The translations under genes were made by a program, and so were the position numbers. The notes beneath the pieces are model-generated. The model was not told where the DNA came from. It ran no database searches and saw nothing but the letters and a program-made list of their open reading frames with translations. 7,158 nt of DNA, taken from contig CAMCTH010000241.1 of the NCBI GenBank assembly GCA_945877965.1, forward strand, positions 1 to 7,158, read 5' to 3'. This DNA comes from Planctomicrobium piriforme (GTDB taxonomy: Bacteria > Planctomycetota > Planctomycetia > Pirellulales > PNKZ01). The first letter of the stretch is position 1. Every line of letters begins with the position of its first letter. Of this stretch, positions 1-6,120 are shown piece by piece.

Positions 1-1053
1 AAGAGCGGTTACGCCGCGAACGTCGAACGAGCCGAGATCGGCAAGCGTAACGTCGCCCGCTCGACCGTCGAAGCCAAGCCGCTGACGAAGTTGCACACGC
101 CGAACGTCGGCAGCATCGAGGCGGTGAGCAAGTTCTTGAAGTGCAAGCCGCACCAAATGCTCAAGACGCTCATCTACACGGCCGACGACCAGCCGATCGC
201 CGTGCTGATCCGCGGCGACCACGAAGCGAACGAAAACAAAGTCCGCCGCGCGGTCGGTGCCAAGAAGCTCGCGCTCGCCGATACCGCACTCGTCGAACTA
301 GTTACCGGTGCGCCGGTGGGCTTTGCCGGCCCGGTCGGCTTGAAGCAAGCCGTGCCGATTTGGGCGGATGAAGACGTCGCCGGCATGGCGAACTGCATCA
401 TCGGCGCGAACGAAGGGGACCACCACTACGTCGGTGCGAATCTCGATCGCGATTTCAAGGTTGATCACTTCGCCGACTTACGCAACGCAGCCGGGGGCGA
501 CCCTTCGCCTCGCAGCGACGGCAAGCTCGAAGTTCGCAACACGGTCGAGATCGGCCACGTCTTCAAGCTCGGCACCAAGTACAGCGAAGCGCTCGGCGCG
601 AAGTTCCTCGATGCCAAAGAGCAGCAGCACACGATCATCATGGGCTGCTACGGCATCGGCGTGAATCGGATTCTCGCCTCGCTCATCGAAACCAAGAGCG
701 ACGCCAACGGCATCGTCTGGCCGATGTCGATCGCGCCGTATGAAGTGATCGTCTCGTCGGTCAACGCGCAAGATGCCGAAGTCGCCGCCGCCGCGGAACA
801 ACTCTACGGCGAGCTGCAAAAGCTCGGCGTAGACGTCCTCTACGACGACCGCGACCAACGCCCCGGCGTGAAGTTCAAAGACGCCGACCTGATCGGCATC
901 CCACTCCGCGTCGTCGTCGGCGGCCGTGGCCTGAAGGAAGGCAACCTCGAACTGAAGTGGCGAACCAAAGAAGCCGCCGACATGATTCCGCTGCTCGGCG
1001 CGGCCGAGGCGATCGCCAAACTCGTCGCCGCGGAACGAGCTAAGTTCGCGTAA
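1..1053 (+). CDS. proS: Prolyl-tRNA synthetase, bacterial type, C-terminal part (5' end outside window)
   Basis: Class II aminoacyl-tRNA synthetase that charges tRNA-Pro with proline in the cytoplasm. The frame is open from base 1, so this is the last 350 residues of a protein usually about 570 long. The first visible residues, SGYAANVERAE, match the segment just before the editing insertion. The INS (YbaK-like) editing domain covers about residues 31-170: the LKTL motif carries the lysine (residue 55) equivalent to the editing lysine of E. coli ProRS, followed by GDHEANENK and GFAGP. Class II motif 3, GCYGIGVNR, is at residues 215-223, so the catalytic core is complete on this side. The C-terminal anticodon-binding domain (HGTP type) follows, with YDDRDQRPGVKFKDADLIG. 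The INS insertion marks the bacterial rather than the archaeal/eukaryotic form. TAA stop at 1051-1053. The DUF4416 gene follows after 12 bases. Nothing looks broken. Identification is very secure. Confidence 0.97.
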   Translation, partial: KSGYAANVERAEIGKRNVARSTVEAKPLTKLHTPNVGSIEAVSKFLKCKPHQMLKTLIYTADDQPIAVLIRGDHEANENKVRRAVGAKKLALADTALVELVTGAPVGFAGPVGLKQAVPIWADEDVAGMANCIIGANEGDHHYVGANLDRDFKVDHFADLRNAAGGDPSPRSDGKLEVRNTVEIGHVFKLGTKYSEALGAKFLDAKEQQHTIIMGCYGIGVNRILASLIETKSDANGIVWPMSIAPYEVIVSSVNAQDAEVAAAAEQLYGELQKLGVDVLYDDRDQRPGVKFKDADLIGIPLRVVVGGRGLKEGNLELKWRTKEAADMIPLLGAAEAIAKLVAAERAKFA

Positions 1054-1065
1054 CCGCATAACGAC

Positions 1066-1596
1066 ATGGGCCAGTTGCGTTCCCATCCGCCGGTGCTGCT
1101 TCTCACCGCTGTCATCACGCGGCACGAGGCGGCGTTCGCCTGGGCCCAAGAACGTTTGATCGAGCAATGGGGCCCGATCGCGCTGGCGAGTCCGACGTTC
1201 GCCGTCGTCGAGACCGATTACTATACGCCGACGATGGGCCCGAATCTCGGCAAGACGTTCCTTGCCTTCGATCGCCCCTATGACCCCGGCGACGTCGGGT
1301 CGACCAAGCACCAGACGAACGATTGGGAAGCAGAATATGCCGCGCTAGGTCGGCATGAAGAATCGCGGCCCTTGAACCTCGATCCCGGCTATCTGACGTC
1401 GGCCAAGGTGGTGCTATCGTCGACCAAAGACCATGCCCATCGGATCTACGTGGGGCAGGGGATGTATGCCGAGATCACGCTGTTCTATCGCCATGGGGCT
1501 TGGCAGTCGCACGAGTTCACATTTCCCGACTATCGCCGCCCCGATTACCACGCTTTCTTCACCGCCTGCCGCAATCATCTCAAATTGCGGGGCTAA
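1066..1596 (+). CDS. DUF4416 family protein
   Basis: A 176-residue protein that I recognise as DUF4416, a family of unknown function whose members are usually of about this length. Family-like features are a hydrophobic N-terminal strand (PPVLLLTAVI), the segment VVETDYYTPTMG at about residues 47-58, KHQTNDWE, the strong block NLDPGYLTSAKVVLSSTKDHAHRIY cut here into NLDPGYL, the STKD signature and HRIYVG, then AEITLFYRHG and FPDYRRPDY near the C-terminus. The ATG at 1066 is the first start after the proS stop, which lies in the same frame just upstream, so the protein cannot begin earlier. No clear Shine-Dalgarno precedes it, which with the 12-base gap suggests cotranscription and perhaps translational coupling with proS. 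There is no signal peptide or membrane segment, so it is probably cytoplasmic. The conserved Asp, Lys, Glu and His residues could form an enzyme site, but I assign no activity. Confidence 0.9.
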   Translation: MGQLRSHPPVLLLTAVITRHEAAFAWAQERLIEQWGPIALASPTFAVVETDYYTPTMGPNLGKTFLAFDRPYDPGDVGSTKHQTNDWEAEYAALGRHEESRPLNLDPGYLTSAKVVLSSTKDHAHRIYVGQGMYAEITLFYRHGAWQSHEFTFPDYRRPDYHAFFTACRNHLKLRG

Positions 1597-1713
1597 TAAT
1601 GCCGGCGCAACGAGTAACCTCGTGGCGCCCAACGGAAGCCACGGTTCGTCCGGCTTCGCGTTGCTGCGCCGGGCTCAGTCGGTGCGCAGCCATGAATAAT
1701 CTCGCAGAATGCT

Positions 1714-1749
1714 CCGAAACTCGGGTTGCCGCCGACGCCCGAGTCTCGG
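1714..1749 (+). terminator. Imperfect hairpin, possible terminator or leader structure
   Basis: Two 12-base arms (1714-1725 and 1738-1749) pair with one A/C mismatch, around an inner perfect 7-bp stem ACTCGGG/CCCGAGT and a 12-base loop. It sits 117 bases after the DUF4416 stop and about 90 bases before the cytochrome start. It could end the proS-DUF4416 transcript or fold in the leader of the next gene. There is no T-tract after the stem (the next bases are AAAATCCC), so a classical intrinsic terminator is doubtful. Confidence 0.35.
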
Positions 1750-1824
1750 AAAATCCCGCTGTTTGCCGCCGAGCCGTTTCGCGTGCGTCCATGTGTCGCA
1801 CTCCGCACGGGTCGTCCACCTTAC

Positions 1825-1829
1825 AAGGA
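1825..1829 (+). promoter_or_regulatory. Ribosome-binding site of the cytochrome lipoprotein gene
   Basis: AAGGA lies 9 bases before the ATG at 1839. This decides the start, because the frame stays open for another 339 bases upstream, and it places the lipoprotein signal peptide exactly at the N-terminus. Confidence 0.7.
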
Positions 1830-1838
1830 TGTGATGGG

Positions 1839-3404
1839 ATGGTGTTGAAGTTCGGACGTCATGTCGCGTTCCTCTTGCTGCTGCCGGCGTTGTTGCTTCC
1901 GGTGCTGACCGGTTGTTCTTACGACCCGCGCGCCACGGCCGCCGATCCCGCGGTCCAGGCCGACGGCGCATCGGGCAGCACCGTGTCGGGCTCTCCCGAA
2001 GCGATCGCCGAGGCGGAGAAACGCAACGGCACGATCTTCGTCAACTGGCCGAAGCCGCGCTTCGTCCTCGTCTTCACCGGTGAACTCTCGGGCTACATCG
2101 AACCGTGCGGTTGCGCGGGACTTGAGAACCTCAAAGGGGGCCTGAGTCGGCGCTTTAGTTTGCTCAAGCGGATGCAGGAAAAAGGCTGGCCCGCCGCTTC
2201 GTTCGATCTCGGCGGCACGGTCAAACGCGTCGGCGCGATGCAGACCGAAATCAAACTGCAAGCGACCGTCAAAGGTTTGATCGAGATGAACTACATCGCG
2301 GTCGGACTCGGCGCCGACGACTTGCGATTGCCGGCGGTCACCTGGTTCGGCGCGGCCTCGGAGCCGTTCATGGGCAAGACGCTGCCGCTCACCTCGGCCA
2401 ACGTCGACATCTTCGGTTTCGAATCGGGTGCGACGGCCCGCTATCGCACCGTCACCGTCGGCGATACGAAGATCGGCGTCACCGCCGTGCTCGGTGATTC
2501 TTACGGCAAGGGGATCGTCAACGACGGCATCACGATCCATCCGGTCGATGCTTCGCTCAAAAAAGTTCTGGCCGATATGCAGGCCGAGCAGTGCGGCGGG
2601 TTCGTATTGCTCTGCTACGCACCGCCCGACGAGACCGCCGCGATCGCGAAGCGGTTTCCGCAGTTTCAATACGTCGTGACGGCCGGCGGCGGCGACGAGC
2701 CTCCGGCGAAACTCGCCGTCATTCCGGGAACGCAAACCGGCATGGTCGAAGTCGGCAAGAAGGGGCAATACGCATCCGTCATCGGATTCTTTGACGATCC
2801 GCAGCAGCCGGTCCGCTATCAGCGTGTGCCGCTCGACGCGCGTTTTCCCGAATCGCCCGAGATGAAAAAGCTGCTGACCGAATACGAAGATCAACTCCGC
2901 ATCGCCGGCTTCGCGAACCTCGGCATCACCGAGAAGATTCATCCTCGCAGCGATCCGCAAGATCCGCTCTCGGCGCAGTTCGTCGGTTCGGAAAGCTGCG
3001 CGAAGTGCCACGCCGAAGCGTTCGAAGTCTGGAAAGAGTCGGGCCACGCGCACGCGACTGCGACGTTGACGAAGCTCGATCCGCCGCGGCAGTTCGATCC
3101 CGAGTGCCTCAGCTGCCACGTCACCGGTTGGGACCCGCAGCAGTACGTCCCGTTTCAAACCGGCTTTCTCGGCCTCACGCAAACGCCGCGACTCACCGGC
3201 AACGGCTGCGAGAATTGCCACGGCCCCGGCGGAGCTCACGTCGCCGCCGAGTCGGGCAACAACGTCGCGCTCCGCGATCAACTCCGCCGCCTGATGCACG
3301 TCGATCTCGAAAACGTCGAGCGAACGACCTGCATCAAATGCCACGACCACGACAACAGCCCCGAGTTCGATTTCAAATCCTATTGGCCGCAGATCGAGCA
3401 TTAA
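1839..3404 (+). CDS. Lipoprotein: metallophosphatase-like (degenerate) domain fused to tetrahaem cytochrome c554-like domain
   Basis: A 521-residue protein. Residues 1-26 form a lipoprotein signal peptide with a basic start, a Leu-rich core and the lipobox LTGC (lipidated Cys26), so it should be anchored facing the periplasm. Residues about 72-335 resemble the N-terminal domain of 5'-nucleotidase/UshA-like metallophosphatases: FTGELSGYIEPCGCAG, then SFDLGG, VGLGADDLRLP, FVLLCYAPPDETAAIAKRFP, VVTAGGGDEPP and VGKKGQYASVIGFF. The positions where active enzymes have DxH, GD, GNH/GD and GH ligands here read ELS, LGG, GADD and GGG, so metal binding is probably lost. Residues about 380-521 carry four CxxCH haem sites (Cys387, Cys423, Cys457, Cys498), with the typical WKESGHAHA after the first; further His (403, 405, 467, 487, 504) could be distal ligands. 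This half resembles cytochrome c554-type proteins. The likely role is extracytoplasmic electron transfer; substrate and partner are unknown. No cytochrome maturation or quinol-oxidising gene is adjacent. The start rests on the AAGGA site and signal peptide. Confidence 0.88.
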   Translation: MVLKFGRHVAFLLLLPALLLPVLTGCSYDPRATAADPAVQADGASGSTVSGSPEAIAEAEKRNGTIFVNWPKPRFVLVFTGELSGYIEPCGCAGLENLKGGLSRRFSLLKRMQEKGWPAASFDLGGTVKRVGAMQTEIKLQATVKGLIEMNYIAVGLGADDLRLPAVTWFGAASEPFMGKTLPLTSANVDIFGFESGATARYRTVTVGDTKIGVTAVLGDSYGKGIVNDGITIHPVDASLKKVLADMQAEQCGGFVLLCYAPPDETAAIAKRFPQFQYVVTAGGGDEPPAKLAVIPGTQTGMVEVGKKGQYASVIGFFDDPQQPVRYQRVPLDARFPESPEMKKLLTEYEDQLRIAGFANLGITEKIHPRSDPQDPLSAQFVGSESCAKCHAEAFEVWKESGHAHATATLTKLDPPRQFDPECLSCHVTGWDPQQYVPFQTGFLGLTQTPRLTGNGCENCHGPGGAHVAAESGNNVALRDQLRRLMHVDLENVERTTCIKCHDHDNSPEFDFKSYWPQIEH

Positions 3405-3410
3405 GCGGAG

Positions 3411-3444
3411 CATCTAGTTGCGGGTGTACACCCGCAACTAGATG
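3411..3444. repeat. Perfect 34-bp palindrome between convergent genes
   Basis: The half-site CATCTAGTTGCGGGTGT is followed immediately by its exact reverse complement, with no spacer and no mismatch over 17 bp per arm. As RNA it would form a long stem on either strand. It begins 6 bases after the stop of the cytochrome gene and ends 23 bases before the stop codon of the convergent TPR gene, so a bidirectional terminator is plausible. Neither side has a T-tract, which also fits a dispersed repetitive extragenic palindrome or a protein-binding site. Confidence 0.85.
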
Positions 3445-3467
3445 GACATCGCGTAAAATCATCTCCG

Positions 3468-5714
3468 TTACTTCGCCAGCTTCTTGCGAACTGCGGCGAG
3501 CTTGTCGTTCTCGTGTGATTTGATGTACGCCTTCTCGGCGCGTTGCCATGTTTTGCGGGCATCGTCCGTGCGACCGACGGCTGCGTAGGCGTCGGCCAAG
3601 TGATCGAGGATCACGCCGTCCGGACCGTCGTCTTCTTCGGCGGTCTTTTCGCCGCTCGACTTGGCTCCATCGCCGACCGCGAGTTCTAACTCGACGATCG
3701 CCTCGGGGAACCGCTTCAAACGGTAATACACCCAACCCAAGCTATCGCGGTAGGCCTTGTTTTCGGGATCGGAAGCGACCGCCTTGCGGACCATTTCGAG
3801 CGCCAACTCGAGGTTCTTGCCGCGGTCCGCCCAGAGATAGCCCAGGTCGTTCATCGCGCCGACGTCGTCGGGAAACTCATCGAGCACCGCCTCGAGCGGT
3901 TTCTCCGCGGAGTCCATCTCGCCGAGCATCACATAGACGTTCGACATCGCCAGCCGCGCCTCGCGCAGCAGCTTGCGATCTTGATCCGACTTGTGATCGG
4001 CGTCGTACTTTTCGAGCAATTTTTCATAGGCGGCGGCCGCGTCGCGATAGCGTTTGGCGTGATACAAAATCCACGGCAAGCGGCTCTCGTACCGCAGACC
4101 GTCATCGCTCAGCGTAATGGCCTTGCGAATGACTTCGAGCGCTTCATCGGTCCGACCGGCGAACTCCAGCGACAGCGCCAAGTAGGTGTGGAACACCGGT
4201 TCCTCGGGCGACGCCTTTTCGTCGACGGCCCGCGTGAACACCTTGATCGCCGGCTCGTGCTGCTCGTCGCCGAGCAGGCCCATGCCCCATGACTGAAAGA
4301 TCGCGGCCAGATTCTTCGGGTCGTGCAGCAAGGCCAACTCGTAGAACTCGGCGGCCAGATCGTACTTCTTTGCTTTCAACAGAACCTGGGCCGCGGCGAA
4401 AGCGACCGGCTTGCCATCCTCCGGCTCGGCATGTTCCGAGGCGGGACGAGCCGCTTCGGCGAAGGCATCAAGTTGCTTCGGATCGGCGATCAGGCCGTCA
4501 ACGAACTTCTCGACCGCGTCGAGCGAGCCGGTTTTGGCAGACACTTCGGCCAGCACTTCGACGATCTTCGCAAAATCCTTCGTCGCTAAGCTCGCTTCGA
4601 GCACGCCTTCGTAGGCATCGAGCGTCGCGGCCCGACGGAGCAGATCATCGTACAACGGCTTGGCCTTATCAAACTTCTTGGCCGACCGATATTCGCCGGC
4701 CAAGGCGTATCGCAATGGCACGTTCTTAGGATCTTCTTTGAGTAACGCTTCGAGCTTCGCGACGAACGCGTCACTTTGCTTCGTCTCGGCGTAGAGTCGT
4801 TTGAGGAGTTCATACGGGCTCGATCCCGCGGCATCGCTTTCTGCCTCGAAGTAGCCGGCGAGTTTTTCGATCGCTTCCTTCGCCTTCTTTTGCTTCTCCA
4901 AGACTTGCGCTTGGTTGTAAGCGTGCAGGGCGTCGTCGCCGGAAATCTTAAAGCCCTTCTCGAAGGCGGCCGAAGCGTCGTCGGTGCGGTCGACGCGCAA
5001 GAACGTTTCACCCATCAACAAGTAGCTGCGCCCTTTTTCCCCTTCGAGCGTCGATTTCGTCCGGCCCCGGATGCCGTAGTCTTCCGGCGATTGCAACGCC
5101 GTGAAGACGACGGCCAATGCGTCGGCCGCTTTTTCGAAGTCGTCGAGTTGTGCGTACAACTGACCGACGAGCATCTTTAGCCGAATATAGCCGGCCGTCT
5201 TTGCCTTGTCGGGCTGCAGTTCGATCGCCTTCTCGTAGAGTTCGACGGCCCGCTCGACGTCGTTCTCTTGGATCAGAAACGCCGCGAGACGTTCGAGCAA
5301 TTCTGGATTCGACGGCGCGACCTCGGCCGCCCTCAGCGCGTAGCGGATCGCCTCTTGATGCCGCTCCAAACTCCAAGCGACCTCGACGACCTGCTGCAAG
5401 ACCGGGGCGGCCGTCGGATCGTAACGCAACGCCCGCTGATACTGCCGCAGAGCTTCTTCTTTGTCCCCTCGCTGTTCGTACATCAGGCCGGCCGCGTAAT
5501 GGCTGAGGGCCTGCTGCTTGTATTTCTGCTCCTCGGTCGCGGCCTTCTTGGGGACGAGGATTTCGGGACGATCTTCGATCTCAGTCCCCTCGGGCTTCGG
5601 CGCGGCTTCGGCGGCCGCGAGTTCGGCTACGGCGGCCTGCGCGGTCGCGAGTCCGACGGAGCAGGGGAGGGCGAGGACGAGGCGGGCGGCAAACGAGATA
5701 ACGGTTCGGTTCAC
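3468..5714 (-). CDS. Exported tetratricopeptide-repeat protein
   Basis: With the GTG start at 5714 the protein has 748 residues. Residues 1-27 form a Sec signal peptide (MNRT, then a hydrophobic stretch, ending ATAQA before AVAEL), so it is probably periplasmic or outer-membrane associated. About 14 TPR-like helical pairs follow from about residue 69 to 730. Clear examples are AAGLMYEQRGDKEEALRQY (about 74-92), LAAFLIQENDVERAVELYEKA (about 143-163, shown as LAAFLIQEND and VERAVELY), AMSNVYVMLGEMDSAEKPL and DSLGWVYYRLKRFPEA. The end, NDLGYLWADRG to DARKTWQRA, matches the C-terminal part common in large bacterial TPR proteins. An acidic, Gly/Ser-rich insert at about 682-698 separates the last two repeats. 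TPR arrays are protein-interaction scaffolds; I see no catalytic domain and the partner is unknown. The in-frame ATG at 5765 would add 17 residues, but it has no ribosome-binding site and buries the signal peptide. The gene converges on the cytochrome gene and lies 406 bases downstream of the WD40-like gene. Confidence 0.92.
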   Translation of the reverse strand: MNRTVISFAARLVLALPCSVGLATAQAAVAELAAAEAAPKPEGTEIEDRPEILVPKKAATEEQKYKQQALSHYAAGLMYEQRGDKEEALRQYQRALRYDPTAAPVLQQVVEVAWSLERHQEAIRYALRAAEVAPSNPELLERLAAFLIQENDVERAVELYEKAIELQPDKAKTAGYIRLKMLVGQLYAQLDDFEKAADALAVVFTALQSPEDYGIRGRTKSTLEGEKGRSYLLMGETFLRVDRTDDASAAFEKGFKISGDDALHAYNQAQVLEKQKKAKEAIEKLAGYFEAESDAAGSSPYELLKRLYAETKQSDAFVAKLEALLKEDPKNVPLRYALAGEYRSAKKFDKAKPLYDDLLRRAATLDAYEGVLEASLATKDFAKIVEVLAEVSAKTGSLDAVEKFVDGLIADPKQLDAFAEAARPASEHAEPEDGKPVAFAAAQVLLKAKKYDLAAEFYELALLHDPKNLAAIFQSWGMGLLGDEQHEPAIKVFTRAVDEKASPEEPVFHTYLALSLEFAGRTDEALEVIRKAITLSDDGLRYESRLPWILYHAKRYRDAAAAYEKLLEKYDADHKSDQDRKLLREARLAMSNVYVMLGEMDSAEKPLEAVLDEFPDDVGAMNDLGYLWADRGKNLELALEMVRKAVASDPENKAYRDSLGWVYYRLKRFPEAIVELELAVGDGAKSSGEKTAEEDDGPDGVILDHLADAYAAVGRTDDARKTWQRAEKAYIKSHENDKLAAVRKKLAK

Positions 5715-5722
5715 GACGGCTG

Positions 5723-5726
5723 CTCC
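5723..5726 (-). promoter_or_regulatory. Ribosome-binding site supporting the GTG start of the TPR gene
   Basis: On the minus strand GGAG is followed by an 8-base spacer and then GTG at 5714-5712. The in-frame ATGs further upstream (5765 and 5774) have no such motif. The GTG also puts MNRT at the head of the signal peptide. Confidence 0.6.
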
Positions 5727-5858
5727 GGGCCCTTGGCCCCCAGGACGATGCAGGTGGCGAAACATGCTGGGCATTTTAGGTGAAATCGCCGTGATTCGCA
5801 CGCTGGAAACGATTCCCACGAAAAATCGGCCCGCAAAACGACTCAAAAAGACGCCCCA

Positions 5859-5889
5859 CTGCGCGGAAACCCAACGCGCAACCGCGCAG
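5859..5889. repeat. Hairpin-forming inverted repeat, 8-bp arms
   Basis: CTGCGCGG (5859-5866) and CCGCGCAG (5882-5889) are exact reverse complements around a 15-base spacer. The left arm is part of a TGCGCGGAAAC copy at 5860-5870 that recurs at 5913-5923. It could be an operator half or a leader stem of the TPR gene. Confidence 0.5.
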
Positions 5890-5912
5890 CCCTTATTGGG
5901 GTACCTACGTAG

Positions 5913-5941
5913 TGCGCGGAAACAGGCCGAGTTTCCGCGCA
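5913..5941. repeat. Perfect inverted repeat, 11-bp arms with 7-base spacer
   Basis: TGCGCGGAAAC (5913-5923), a 7-base spacer, then GTTTCCGCGCA (5931-5941), with no mismatch. It lies about 200 bases upstream of the TPR GTG start. The same 11-mer occurs as a direct copy at 5860-5870, 53 bases away. The geometry fits a dimeric regulator site or an RNA stem, or simply part of a dispersed repeat. Confidence 0.7.
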
Positions 5942-6120
5942 AGATTGCGCGAGTTCGAAGTTCCGTCGTCATGGTCGCCTCCGGTCTTGTTGCGAGAGGA
6001 TCGCCGGCAAGAAACAGACTCCCCGGCGGCGCGAACATAACGACGAACCGATTCCACGTCGACCGTCGGAATTGGCCGGCCTAGTCCTTACGTCGTTTCA
6101 GAGTGCGACGACCGCAGATT

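Larger units (their letters stand above)
1597..1838. other. Intergenic region between DUF4416 gene and cytochrome lipoprotein gene
   Basis: These 242 bases carry no convincing gene. The frame used by the downstream gene stays open through this stretch, but its translation is rich in Arg, Cys and Ser, has no family resemblance and would put residues before a clean lipoprotein signal peptide. The region holds a hairpin at 1714-1749 and a ribosome-binding site at 1825-1829. A weaker pair of complementary 8-mers (CCGGCGCA at 1602-1609 and TGCGCCGG at 1665-1672) could fold over a long loop. The promoter of the cytochrome gene should lie here, but no convincing -35/-10 pair is visible. Confidence 0.6.
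5715..6120. other. 406-base intergenic region with clustered inverted and direct repeats
   Basis: No convincing gene is seen. The TPR frame remains open up to 6038, but the extra translation is rich in Arg, Ser and Pro, unlike the Glu/Ala/Lys-rich TPR protein. The region should contain the TPR promoter and leader and the end of the WD40-like transcript. The central part (5859-5941) holds repeated TGCGCGGAAAC motifs. Near the WD40-like stop I find only short stems, such as the 8-bp palindrome GGCCGGCC, and no T-tract, so no terminator is called. No sigma-70-like promoter stands out on the minus strand. Confidence 0.6.

Noticed and set aside
478..1311. 277-residue open frame on the minus strand
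   Set aside because: It is antisense to proS and the DUF4416 gene, both securely identified, and has no recognisable domain.
1602..1672. Complementary 8-mers just after the DUF4416 stop as a terminator
   Set aside because: The pair spans a 55-base loop with no T-tract. In DNA this GC-rich such matches are expected by chance.
1500..1838. N-terminal extension of the cytochrome lipoprotein by 113 residues
   Set aside because: The frame is open, but the stretch overlaps the DUF4416 gene in another frame, lacks family resemblance and would hide the lipoprotein signal peptide that begins exactly at 1839 after AAGGA.
1821..3413. Long 530-residue open frame on the minus strand
   Set aside because: It lies antisense to the cytochrome lipoprotein gene, whose signal peptide and four CxxCH motifs are unmistakable. 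The antisense translation is Arg/Asp/Val-rich with no family resemblance, as expected in GC-rich DNA.
5268..5783. 171-residue plus-strand open frame, and the overlapping frame at 5518-6084
   Set aside because: They are antisense to the TPR gene and its upstream region, with biased Arg/Gly-rich composition and no domain.
6075..6120. Possible terminator after the WD40-like gene (GGCCGGCC palindrome and a CGTCG/CGACG pair)
   Set aside because: The stems are only 4-5 bp and no T-tract follows on the minus strand.
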